Source: Clostridium facile (GTDB taxonomy: Bacteria > Bacillota > Clostridia > Oscillospirales > Ruminococcaceae). Taken from it: 64,000 nt of DNA. Of this stretch, positions 1 to 6,682 are shown piece by piece. The stretch spans positions 2,673,303-2,737,302 of the forward strand of contig NZ_JACOQK010000001.1 in the NCBI RefSeq assembly GCF_014297275.1, in the 5' to 3' direction. The translations under genes were made by a program, and so were the position numbers. Numbering within the stretch: the first letter of the stretch is position 1; each line of letters opens with the position of its first letter. Under the pieces are notes generated by a model. It did no database searches. It was given only the letters and a program-made list of their open reading frames with translations, and was not told where the DNA came from.

Positions 1-6
1 TTTCAT
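1..6 (-). CDS. Start of a divergent gene cut by the window edge
   Basis: Read on the minus strand, positions 6 to 1 are ATG AAA. A good ribosome site, AAGGAG, lies at 21-16, about ten bases ahead. Further upstream is an extended -10 element (TGCTATAAT, minus strand, about 69-61). Only two codons are visible, so the product cannot be known. The gene shares its upstream region with argG and therefore the ARG-box-like operators. By analogy with other Firmicutes it may be another arginine gene such as argC, but that is inference. Confidence 0.5.
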
Positions 7-60
7 AAAAACAGCTCCTTATTGATTTCATCCATAATAGAAAACAATGATTTTTCTTTT

Positions 61-69
61 ATTATAGCA
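61..69 (-). promoter_or_regulatory. Extended -10 promoter for the divergent left-edge gene
   Basis: The minus strand reads TGCTATAAT, a TGn-extended consensus -10. No good -35 lies at 16-18 bp. The predicted start near 54 would leave a leader of about 50 nt before the ATG at 6. Confidence 0.45.
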
Positions 70-102
70 CAGTGGTCAAATATGGAATATAATTTTAAGC
101 AA

Positions 103-182
103 ATTGCATAAATATGCAATCGATTTGCTATATTATGCATAAAATATTGATGAATATGCAGAAAAATGAATATTTTTTCGAA
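103..182. promoter_or_regulatory. Array of four ARG-box-like operators (ArgR/AhrC)
   Basis: Four 18-bp segments fit the ARG-box pattern WNTGAATWWWWATTCANW in tandem: 103-120 (ATTGCATAAATATGCAAT, 16/18), 124-141 (14/18), 145-162 (14/18) and 165-182 (16/18). They are separated by 3, 3 and 2 bp. The half-site ATGCA recurs at 114, 135 and 156, exactly 21 bp apart. ArgR hexamers are known to bind paired boxes with 2-3 bp between them. The array lies between the divergent left-edge promoter and the argG promoter, so it probably serves both. That ArgR binds here is inference. Confidence 0.75.
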
Positions 183-189
183 TTTGGGG

Positions 190-218
190 TTGTTTTTTTC
201 AGATTACTGTATTATAAT
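190..218 (+). promoter_or_regulatory. argG promoter
   Basis: TTGTTT at 190-195 and TATAAT at 213-218 are separated by 17 bp. The predicted start near 225 gives a short leader before the AAAAGGAG ribosome site at 241-248. The fourth ARG-like box ends 7 bp upstream of the -35. Confidence 0.75.
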
Positions 219-256
219 AAGGACAACATCAATTCAAATGAAAAGGAGTTTTACAA

Positions 257-1480
257 ATGGCTGACATTAAAAAAGTAATTTTAGCATATTCTGGTGGCTT
301 GGACACCTCTATTATTATCCCTTGGTTAAAAGAAAACTATAACAACTGCGAAGTAGTTGCGGTATCCGCTGACGTTGGACAGGAATCCGAACTGGAAGGA
401 CTGGAAGAAAAAGCGATTAAAACTGGGGCATCCAAATTGTATATTGAAGATTTAAAAGAAGAATTTGTGAATGACTATGTATTCCCAACCATTAAAGCTG
501 GTGCGGTATATGAGAATAAATATTTATTGGGTACTTCCTTTGCACGTCCTATTATTGGGAAACGTTTGGTTGAAATCGCGAAGGCGGAAGGTGCTGACGC
601 AATCTGCCATGGTTGTACTGGAAAAGGAAATGACCAGGTTCGGTTTGAACTGGCAATCAAAGCATTTGCGCCAACCATGCCAATTATCGCGCCTTGGCGG
701 ACATGGGATCTGAAATCTCGTGACGATGAGATTGAATATGCAGAAGCTCATAACATTCCATTAAAAATTACCCGTGAAACCAACTACTCCAAAGACAAAA
801 ACTTATGGCATCTTTCCCATGAAGGTTTGGATTTGGAAGACCCAGCAAATGAACCGATGTATAACAAAGAAGGATTTCTGGAAATGGGCGTTTCCCCTGA
901 ACAGGCTCCTGACAAACCAACCTATGTAACGATCCATTTTGAAAAAGGTATCCCAACCGCTGTAGACGGCGTTGAAATGGATGGTGTTACCTTGATTCAA
1001 ACACTGAATAAAATCGGCGGGGAAAATGGTGTTGGTCTAGCTGATATTGTGGAAAACCGTCTGGTTGGTATGAAATCCCGTGGCGTATATGAAACCCCAG
1101 GTGGAACCATCTTGTACCATGCCCATGAAGTATTGGAAACCATTTGCCTGGATAAAGAAACACAACATTATAAACAGCAGGTTGCTCTGAAATTTGCTGA
1201 TATCGTATACAACGGCCAGTGGTACACACCTTTGCGGGAGGCTTTATCCGCATTTGTGGATTCTACTCAGGAAACCTGTACTGGTGATGTGAAGTTGAAA
1301 CTTTACAAAGGAAATATTATCAATGCAGGCGTTACCTCTCCATACACTTTATATAGTGAAGAATTTGCTTCCTTTGGGGAAGATGATGTATACAACCAAG
1401 CAGATTCCGCTGGATTTATCAACCTGTTTGGTTTGCCAATCAAAGTAAAAGCTATGCTGGATGAGGGTCGTGTAAAATAA
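257..1480 (+). CDS. argG: Argininosuccinate synthase
   Basis: ArgG joins citrulline and aspartate using ATP in the second-last step of arginine synthesis, in the cytosol. The 407-aa protein has the usual family length. The N-terminal PP-loop SGGLDTS lies at residues 12-18, and the family signature GCTGKGNDQVRFE at about 119-131. ATG at 257 follows AAAAGGAG with nine bases between. It is first of three co-oriented arginine genes and lies directly behind a consensus promoter and the ARG-box array, so arginine repression is expected. A strong hairpin separates it from argH and may set the ratio of downstream expression. The assignment is secure. Confidence 0.97.
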   Translation: MADIKKVILAYSGGLDTSIIIPWLKENYNNCEVVAVSADVGQESELEGLEEKAIKTGASKLYIEDLKEEFVNDYVFPTIKAGAVYENKYLLGTSFARPIIGKRLVEIAKAEGADAICHGCTGKGNDQVRFELAIKAFAPTMPIIAPWRTWDLKSRDDEIEYAEAHNIPLKITRETNYSKDKNLWHLSHEGLDLEDPANEPMYNKEGFLEMGVSPEQAPDKPTYVTIHFEKGIPTAVDGVEMDGVTLIQTLNKIGGENGVGLADIVENRLVGMKSRGVYETPGGTILYHAHEVLETICLDKETQHYKQQVALKFADIVYNGQWYTPLREALSAFVDSTQETCTGDVKLKLYKGNIINAGVTSPYTLYSEEFASFGEDDVYNQADSAGFINLFGLPIKVKAMLDEGRVK

Positions 1481-1504
1481 AACTGTTCGGTGGAATAAGA
1501 ACGA

Positions 1505-1536
1505 AAATGCCGTAATGCCCTTGCATTATGGCATTT
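1505..1536 (+). terminator. Hairpin between argG and argH
   Basis: Arms at 1505-1518 and 1523-1536 pair over 14 bp, with one G-U pair and a CCTT loop. The following sequence is T-rich but not a clean T-run. It may be a leaky terminator or an RNA-processing/stability stem within the arg operon. Confidence 0.5.
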
Positions 1537-1567
1537 CTATTATTGGTATAAGATAGGAGAATGATTT

Positions 1568-2959
1568 ATGGCAAAAATGTGGGCTGGCCGGTTCAAAAAA
1601 GAAGTGGATGAAAAAGTAAACGATTTTAACTCCTCGATTTCTTTTGATGCCAGGATGTACCGCCAAGATATTACAGGTAGTATTGCCCATGCAACCATGC
1701 TGGGGAAAACAGGAATTATCGAGTTATCCGAATCCCAGGCGCTGGTAGAAGGGTTAAAAGGTATTTTAGAAGATATTGAACAGGGAAAATTGGAGTTTGA
1801 TCCTACCGCGGAAGATATCCATATGTTTGTAGAAGCGGAACTAACAAAGCGGTTAGGGGATACTGGAAAGCGGTTGCATACCTCCCGTAGTAGGAACGAC
1901 CAGGTTGCTTTGGATTTTAAAATGTACCTGAAGGATGAAATCATCGAAATCCGTGGGATGGTAGCAGAACTGGTGGAAACTTTATACACCTTGGCAGAGC
2001 AGCATTTGGACACCATTATGCCAGGGTATACCCATTTACAGCGGGCACAACCGGTTACTTTTGCCCATCATTTAATGGCGTATGTTCAGATGTTTCTGCG
2101 GGATATTGGCCGGTTAAACGACTGTTACAAACGGATGGACACCATGCCTTTGGGCAGCTGTGCCCTAGCAGCAACAACCTACCCCATTGATCGGGACATG
2201 GTAACCGAATTGTTGGGGTTTCAATCTCCAACTGAAAACAGTTTAGATGGGGTTTCAGACCGTGATTACTGTATCGAATTAACCAGCGACATCAGCTTGC
2301 TTATGACCCATCTTTCTCGTTTTTCAGAGGAAATTATTTTGTGGTGTTCCTGGGAGTTTAAGTTTATCGAATTGGATGATGCCTACGCAACCGGTTCTAG
2401 CATTATGCCACAAAAGAAAAATCCAGATATTACGGAATTAATCCGTGGAAAAACAGGTAGGGTTAACGGGGATTTGACCACTTTGCTGACCATGATGAAG
2501 GGGCTTCCACTGGCATATAATAAAGATATGCAAGAGGATAAGGAAGCTACTTTTGATGCTATCGATACTGTAAAACTTTGTATTTCTACCTTTATCCCAA
2601 TGATTCGAACGATGAAAGTGTTAAAAGAAAATATGCGCCACGCTGCGGCAAAGGGTTTCATCAATGCTACAGATTGCGCGGATTACCTTGTGAAAAAAGG
2701 GTTGCCTTTCCGCGACGCATATAAAATTACAGGGGAATTGGTGGCAATCTGTATTGACCAGAACAAGACTTTGGAAACACTGGAATTATCCACGTATCAA
2801 TCTGTTTGTGAAACTTTTGAACAGGACGTATACCAGGCAATTGACCTGTTAACCTGCGTGAATGGGCGCAACACAAAAGGAGGCCCATCCTCTAAAAGTG
2901 TATCTGTCCAAATTGCCAACGCAAAACAAACATTAAAAACGTTAATGGAGGGGAAATAA
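1568..2959 (+). CDS. argH: Argininosuccinate lyase
   Basis: ArgH splits argininosuccinate into arginine and fumarate. The protein is 463 aa, normal for the fumarase/aspartase superfamily. It shows TSRSRNDQ at 105-112, GYTHLQRAQP at 153-162 and the superfamily signature GSSIMPQKKNPD at about 276-287, which carries the flexible catalytic loop. The ATG at 1568 follows an AGGAG site. It sits between argG and argF, with only two bases before the argF start, so argH and argF are very likely co-translated from one message. Confidence 0.97.
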   Translation: MAKMWAGRFKKEVDEKVNDFNSSISFDARMYRQDITGSIAHATMLGKTGIIELSESQALVEGLKGILEDIEQGKLEFDPTAEDIHMFVEAELTKRLGDTGKRLHTSRSRNDQVALDFKMYLKDEIIEIRGMVAELVETLYTLAEQHLDTIMPGYTHLQRAQPVTFAHHLMAYVQMFLRDIGRLNDCYKRMDTMPLGSCALAATTYPIDRDMVTELLGFQSPTENSLDGVSDRDYCIELTSDISLLMTHLSRFSEEIILWCSWEFKFIELDDAYATGSSIMPQKKNPDITELIRGKTGRVNGDLTTLLTMMKGLPLAYNKDMQEDKEATFDAIDTVKLCISTFIPMIRTMKVLKENMRHAAAKGFINATDCADYLVKKGLPFRDAYKITGELVAICIDQNKTLETLELSTYQSVCETFEQDVYQAIDLLTCVNGRNTKGGPSSKSVSVQIANAKQTLKTLMEGK

Positions 2960-2961
2960 CC

Positions 2962-3870
2962 ATGAAACATTTATTAAAATTACTGGATTTGACCAAAGAA
3001 GAAATTATTGAACTGCTGGATTTAGCGGATAAATTGAAATATGAAAGTAAAAACGGGATTGAACATCCTATTTTAAAAGGAAAAACATTAGGTATGATTT
3101 TCCAAAAATCCTCTACTAGAACTCGTGTTTCCTTTGAAACTGGAATGTACCAATTGGGTGGCTACCCATTGTTTTTATCTTCCAACGATTTGCAAATTGG
3201 TCGTGGGGAACCCGTTCAAGATACTGCTCGTGTTCTTTCCCGCTATATTGATGGGATTATGATCCGCACTTTTGAACAAAAAGAGGTAGAAGACTTAGCA
3301 GAATATGGTAGTATTCCAATCATCAATGGACTGACCGATTTTTGTCATCCATGCCAGGTGTTGGCGGATTTACAGACAATCCGGGAATATAAAACTGGGT
3401 TTGACGGCTTGAAGATGTGCTATATTGGCGATGGAAATAACATGGCCAACTCTTTAATCGTAGGTGGTCTAAAAGTGGGGATGAAAGTATCTGTTGCTTG
3501 CCCAGAGGAGTATGAACCAGCAAAAGAAGTGTTGGATTTCGCAAAACAATATGATTGCTTTGAACTGACCACCGATCCAAAACAGGCTGCAAAAGATGCG
3601 GATATCTTATTTACAGATGTATGGGCTTCTATGGGACAGGAGGAAGAATCCGTAAAACGCCGTACTGTATTCCAGGGAGTTTATCAAATCAACGATGAAA
3701 TTATGGCAGTGGCAAAACCGGACGCAATGGTGCAGCATTGTTTGCCAGCCCACCGTGGAGAAGAAATTACAGAAGCTGTGTTGGAAGCACATGCGAATGA
3801 AATTTTTGATGAAGCGGAAAATCGCCTACATGCCCAAAAAGCAGTTTTGGTAAAATTGATGGCAGATTAA
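2962..3870 (+). CDS. argF: Ornithine carbamoyltransferase
   Basis: ArgF transfers the carbamoyl group of carbamoyl phosphate to ornithine to make citrulline. The 302-aa protein carries the carbamoyl-phosphate motif STRTR at 51-55, HPCQ at 129-132 and the ornithine-side motif HCLPAHRGEE at 259-268. Together these separate it from aspartate carbamoyltransferase. The start overlaps the end of a GGAGG site inside the argH 3' end. A strong terminator follows at once, closing the operon. A catabolic role cannot be excluded from sequence alone, but the argG-argH context argues for biosynthesis. Confidence 0.96.
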   Translation: MKHLLKLLDLTKEEIIELLDLADKLKYESKNGIEHPILKGKTLGMIFQKSSTRTRVSFETGMYQLGGYPLFLSSNDLQIGRGEPVQDTARVLSRYIDGIMIRTFEQKEVEDLAEYGSIPIINGLTDFCHPCQVLADLQTIREYKTGFDGLKMCYIGDGNNMANSLIVGGLKVGMKVSVACPEEYEPAKEVLDFAKQYDCFELTTDPKQAAKDADILFTDVWASMGQEEESVKRRTVFQGVYQINDEIMAVAKPDAMVQHCLPAHRGEEITEAVLEAHANEIFDEAENRLHAQKAVLVKLMAD

Positions 3871-3889
3871 TCAGATTTGTTTGATATCG

Positions 3890-3920
3890 AATAGGGGATT
3901 TTCAGAATCCCCTATTTTTT
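3890..3920 (+). terminator. Terminator of the arg operon
   Basis: A perfect 11-bp stem (3890-3900 with 3906-3916) has a 5-nt loop and is followed by a run of Ts. Confidence 0.9.
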
Positions 3921-4370
3921 ATTATAACTTTGCCGAAAATGGCCCTGTGATTCTAAAATAGGGTTACGCTAGAGAAAAATAGAGTAAATTCTATCCTGTT
4001 TTATCAGAGAAAAACCAATTCAATACTTTTTGGAATTGTATTTGTCAATGATGAAATAATGGTTATGGCTATACCCAGTAAGAAGTGATTCAAAGTAATT
4101 TCACTTTTTTAATTTCTACCAAATAATCGGATATTGCATTGATAGACCTGAAAAAATTGTTTGTTTTTACAATAAACTCTTTTAACATAAAAATATAAAA
4201 TGATTTTTTTAATTACTATTTTACAATAAATAAAGGAATATAACAGAGTAAATATATGAAATATTTATAAATGTAAATATTTGATGACAGAGTTTTATAA
4301 AATTGGATTTTGCTTTATGTTGACGTATACTAAATTTATCCTATTTTTGATGCGAGGAGAGAATCACCCC
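3921..4370. other. AT-rich intergenic stretch upstream of the B6 genes
   Basis: No coding region is convincing here. A weak 8-bp hairpin with a T-run lies at 4081-4110 and a short inverted repeat (CAATTC/GAATTG) near 4017-4039. A poor promoter match (TTGACG, 16 bp, TATTTT) lies at 4320-4347, too close to the kinase start to be convincing. I recognise no riboswitch. Confidence 0.5.
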
Positions 4371-5201
4371 ATGTCACACAACAATCAGAAGAAAATTGCG
4401 GTAATCAATGATTTTTCCGGATTTGGGCGATGTTCTATCGCGGTGGCGTTGCCGATTATTTCTGCTATGAAAATTCAGTGCTGTCCTATCCCCACAGCGA
4501 TTTTTTCCAACCACACAGGTTTTCAAAGTTTTTACTACAAAGACTATACCCAATCCATGAAGCCGTATATTGCAGAATGGAAAAAACTTGGATTGCAGTT
4601 TGAAGGAATTGATACTGGATTTTTGGGATCGGAAGAACAAATTGAAATTGTAATTGATTTTTTTCAACAATTCAAATCCAGCCATACGATTGGAATTGTA
4701 GACCCTGTTATGGGGGACAATGGTAAGCTGTACCCGACTTACAGTCCAAAGCTGGCATCAAAAATGCACTGGTTAGTAGAATACGCCGATATTTTAACAC
4801 CAAATCTAACCGAAGCATGTATTTTAACAGGAAAAGGTTATCGGGAAAATTATAGTATGCCTGAATTAGAGAAAATGTGTCATCTATTATCTCAGCAAGG
4901 GCCAAAAAAGATTGTGATTTCTGGCATTCAAGATGGAGAGTATATTGGAAATTTTGTGTATGAACAAGGCAAGGAAAGCAAAATAATCCGCTCCCTAAAA
5001 ATTGGTGCTACCCGTTCTGGAACAGGGGATGTTTTTTCTTCTATTATTGCAGGTGCCGCTGTCAATGGAATAGATTTTTACCAATCTGTTCAGTTGGCAA
5101 CTGATTTTATCTCAAAATCAGTTTTAAAAACAACTGAAATGGGGATTCCGGATACAGATGGAATCTGTTTTGAAGAATTTTTAACAGACTTAATAGTTTA
5201 G
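4371..5201 (+). CDS. pdxK: Pyridoxal/pyridoxine kinase (ribokinase-like fold)
   Basis: This enzyme should phosphorylate vitamin B6 vitamers to feed pyridoxal phosphate pools. From the ATG at 4371 the protein is 276 aa. That start has a GAGGAGA site ten bases ahead, and an in-frame ATG 90 bases upstream has none. Visible features are the substrate-side segment NDFSGFGRCS at 13-22, DPVMGD at 111-116 and the anion-hole motif GTGD at 217-220, typical of the PdxK/PdxY branch. An ECF transporter S component follows 11 bases later, which supports a vitamin role. A phosphomethylpyrimidine kinase is the main alternative. Confidence 0.87.
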   Translation: MSHNNQKKIAVINDFSGFGRCSIAVALPIISAMKIQCCPIPTAIFSNHTGFQSFYYKDYTQSMKPYIAEWKKLGLQFEGIDTGFLGSEEQIEIVIDFFQQFKSSHTIGIVDPVMGDNGKLYPTYSPKLASKMHWLVEYADILTPNLTEACILTGKGYRENYSMPELEKMCHLLSQQGPKKIVISGIQDGEYIGNFVYEQGKESKIIRSLKIGATRSGTGDVFSSIIAGAAVNGIDFYQSVQLATDFISKSVLKTTEMGIPDTDGICFEEFLTDLIV

Positions 5202-5212
5202 GGGGAGTTCTT

Positions 5213-5737
5213 ATGCAACAGAACACAACAAAAGTAAAATACCTGGTATTATCAGCGATGTTCGCCGCGTTAATTTTTGTTTTAACCGCTTATCTACACA
5301 TTCCCAGCCATACCGGATACACCCATGTTGGTGATGCGTTTATTTATATGGCAGCTAGCTTATTACCTACCCCTTATGCGATAGGCGCCAGTGTAGTTGG
5401 TGCAGCGATGGCAGATGCTTTGTCCGGCTATGTTATTTGGGTAGTACCTACTATTATTATTAAGGCGCTTACAGTATTTTGTTTTACCAATAAGGCAAAA
5501 ACGATATTGTGTAAACGGAACTTATTTGGCTTAATACCTGCGTTTGCTCTTTGCGTAGGGGGATATTATCTGGCTGAAGTAATTATCGTGCAAAACTGGA
5601 TTTCGCCTTTGGCGGGAATTACCGGTTATTTTGTTCAAATTGGGTTCAGCGGTGGATTATATCTGGTTTTAGGGTTTGCTTTGGATCGAATGGGGTTTAA
5701 ACAGCGCAATCGTATTTTTAGCCAAAACAACGCATAG
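5213..5737 (+). CDS. ECF transporter S component, probably for vitamin B6
   Basis: This 174-aa integral membrane protein has about five or six hydrophobic helices and an N-terminal stretch typical of ECF S components (KYLVLSAMFAALIFVLTAY). Such proteins bind a vitamin and work with a shared EcfT/EcfA energising module encoded elsewhere. Its place directly after a pyridoxal kinase suggests a PdxU-like role in B6 uptake. Sequence alone does not fix the substrate, and riboflavin or a thiamin precursor remain possible. A GGGGGAG site precedes the ATG. Confidence 0.75.
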   Translation: MQQNTTKVKYLVLSAMFAALIFVLTAYLHIPSHTGYTHVGDAFIYMAASLLPTPYAIGASVVGAAMADALSGYVIWVVPTIIIKALTVFCFTNKAKTILCKRNLFGLIPAFALCVGGYYLAEVIIVQNWISPLAGITGYFVQIGFSGGLYLVLGFALDRMGFKQRNRIFSQNNA

Positions 5738-5748
5738 GAGGAAATGAT

Positions 5749-6354
5749 ATGACAATTTTATATCCAGCGAAAGATGGGCTATATGTGAATTTAACCAACC
5801 GATGCCCATGTTCCTGTACTTTTTGTTTAAGACAGAACCAGGATGGGGTATATGGCTCGGATTCCTTGTGGTTGGAACATGAGCCCAGTTTTGAAGAAAT
5901 TTTAGAAGAGCTGAAAAAACAGAATCTTACCCAATATAACGAACTGGTATTTTGCGGATATGGGGAACCTACTGAGCGTTTGGATGTTTTGTTACAGGTT
6001 GCTGCCTACTGTAAGAGAGCATGTCCTTCTTTGCTCATCCGTATCAATACCAATGGGCTGGCGGATTTAATATGGAAAAAGCCTACTGCGCAACAATTAA
6101 AAGGATTGATTGACACTGTTTCGATCAGTTTAAATGCACCAGATGCGGAAGAATATTACCGATTGACCAGGAGCAAATTTGGTTTCAAATCTTTTGACGC
6201 GATGTTACAATATGCAAAAGATTGCACCAAGTATGTACCAAATGTGGTTATGACGGTTGTAGACCAGGTGACGACCCTGGAAGAACAGCAAAAGAGCAAA
6301 GAAATTTGTGATAGCATTGGTGTTACTTTACGGGTTCGTCCTTATGAAGAATAA
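5749..6354 (+). CDS. Small radical SAM protein (TatD-associated type)
   Basis: The 201-aa protein opens with a radical SAM cluster motif, CX3CX2C formed by C19, C23 and C26 (NRCPCSCTFC). The following region (ELVFCGYGEPTERLD) is the SAM-binding glycine-rich part. It resembles the short radical SAM family usually linked to TatD nucleases, but no tatD gene is seen here. It follows the transporter gene by 11 bases with its own GGAGG site, so the three genes form one unit. It has no C-terminal SPASM-like cysteine cluster. The reaction is unknown. Confidence 0.75.
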   Translation: MTILYPAKDGLYVNLTNRCPCSCTFCLRQNQDGVYGSDSLWLEHEPSFEEILEELKKQNLTQYNELVFCGYGEPTERLDVLLQVAAYCKRACPSLLIRINTNGLADLIWKKPTAQQLKGLIDTVSISLNAPDAEEYYRLTRSKFGFKSFDAMLQYAKDCTKYVPNVVMTVVDQVTTLEEQQKSKEICDSIGVTLRVRPYEE

Positions 6355-6417
6355 TTTTAAATAAAATATGAACATTTAGCGATTGTGTAAATTTTGTTTA
6401 TTTAGGGTATACTATGG

Positions 6418-6446
6418 TTGCATCCTGCCGGAATAGATGTTATACT
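6418..6446 (+). promoter_or_regulatory. Promoter of the riboswitch-ATPase unit
   Basis: TTGCAT (6418-6423) and TATACT (6441-6446) are spaced by 17 bp. The predicted start near 6453 lies about 34 nt before the riboswitch P1 stem. Confidence 0.65.
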
Positions 6447-6486
6447 AGCAATAGATTCTATATTTCGTTTTATGATATTGTATATC

Positions 6487-6586
6487 CATTAAAAGGGAGT
6501 AGTTGAAATACATCATCAACAACCTCGATTACGCTAGTGTAATCTGGTGGTGTATACCAAACCAGTTGGTAACAAGACTTTTAATG
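6487..6586 (+). ncRNA. yybP-ykoY riboswitch (Mn2+ sensing)
   Basis: The P1 helix pairs CATTAAAAG (6487-6495) with CTTTTAATG (6578-6586). Just inside it are the conserved 5' element GGGAGTAG (6495-6502) and, at the 3' side, a hairpin closing into AACAAGACTTTT. Both match the well-known yybP-ykoY consensus. Several members are shown to bind Mn2+. The 3' P1 strand is also part of the terminator stem, so ligand-stabilised P1 should disrupt termination and switch expression on. The downstream gene, a P-type cation ATPase, is a typical partner. Confidence 0.9.
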
Positions 6587-6624
6587 TAATTCCGATGAGA
6601 GGGATTACATTAAAAGTCTTTTTT
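6574..6624 (+). terminator. Riboswitch-controlled terminator
   Basis: The arm 6574-6590 pairs perfectly over 17 bp with 6604-6620. It extends by three further pairs into a short loop and is followed by a T-run. It shares 6578-6586 with riboswitch P1, giving two mutually exclusive folds. Confidence 0.92.
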
Positions 6625-6682
6625 GTTACTTTACAATGGAATAGTGGAATCAAAAAGGAAATACAAAAGGAGTGGATTGCCA

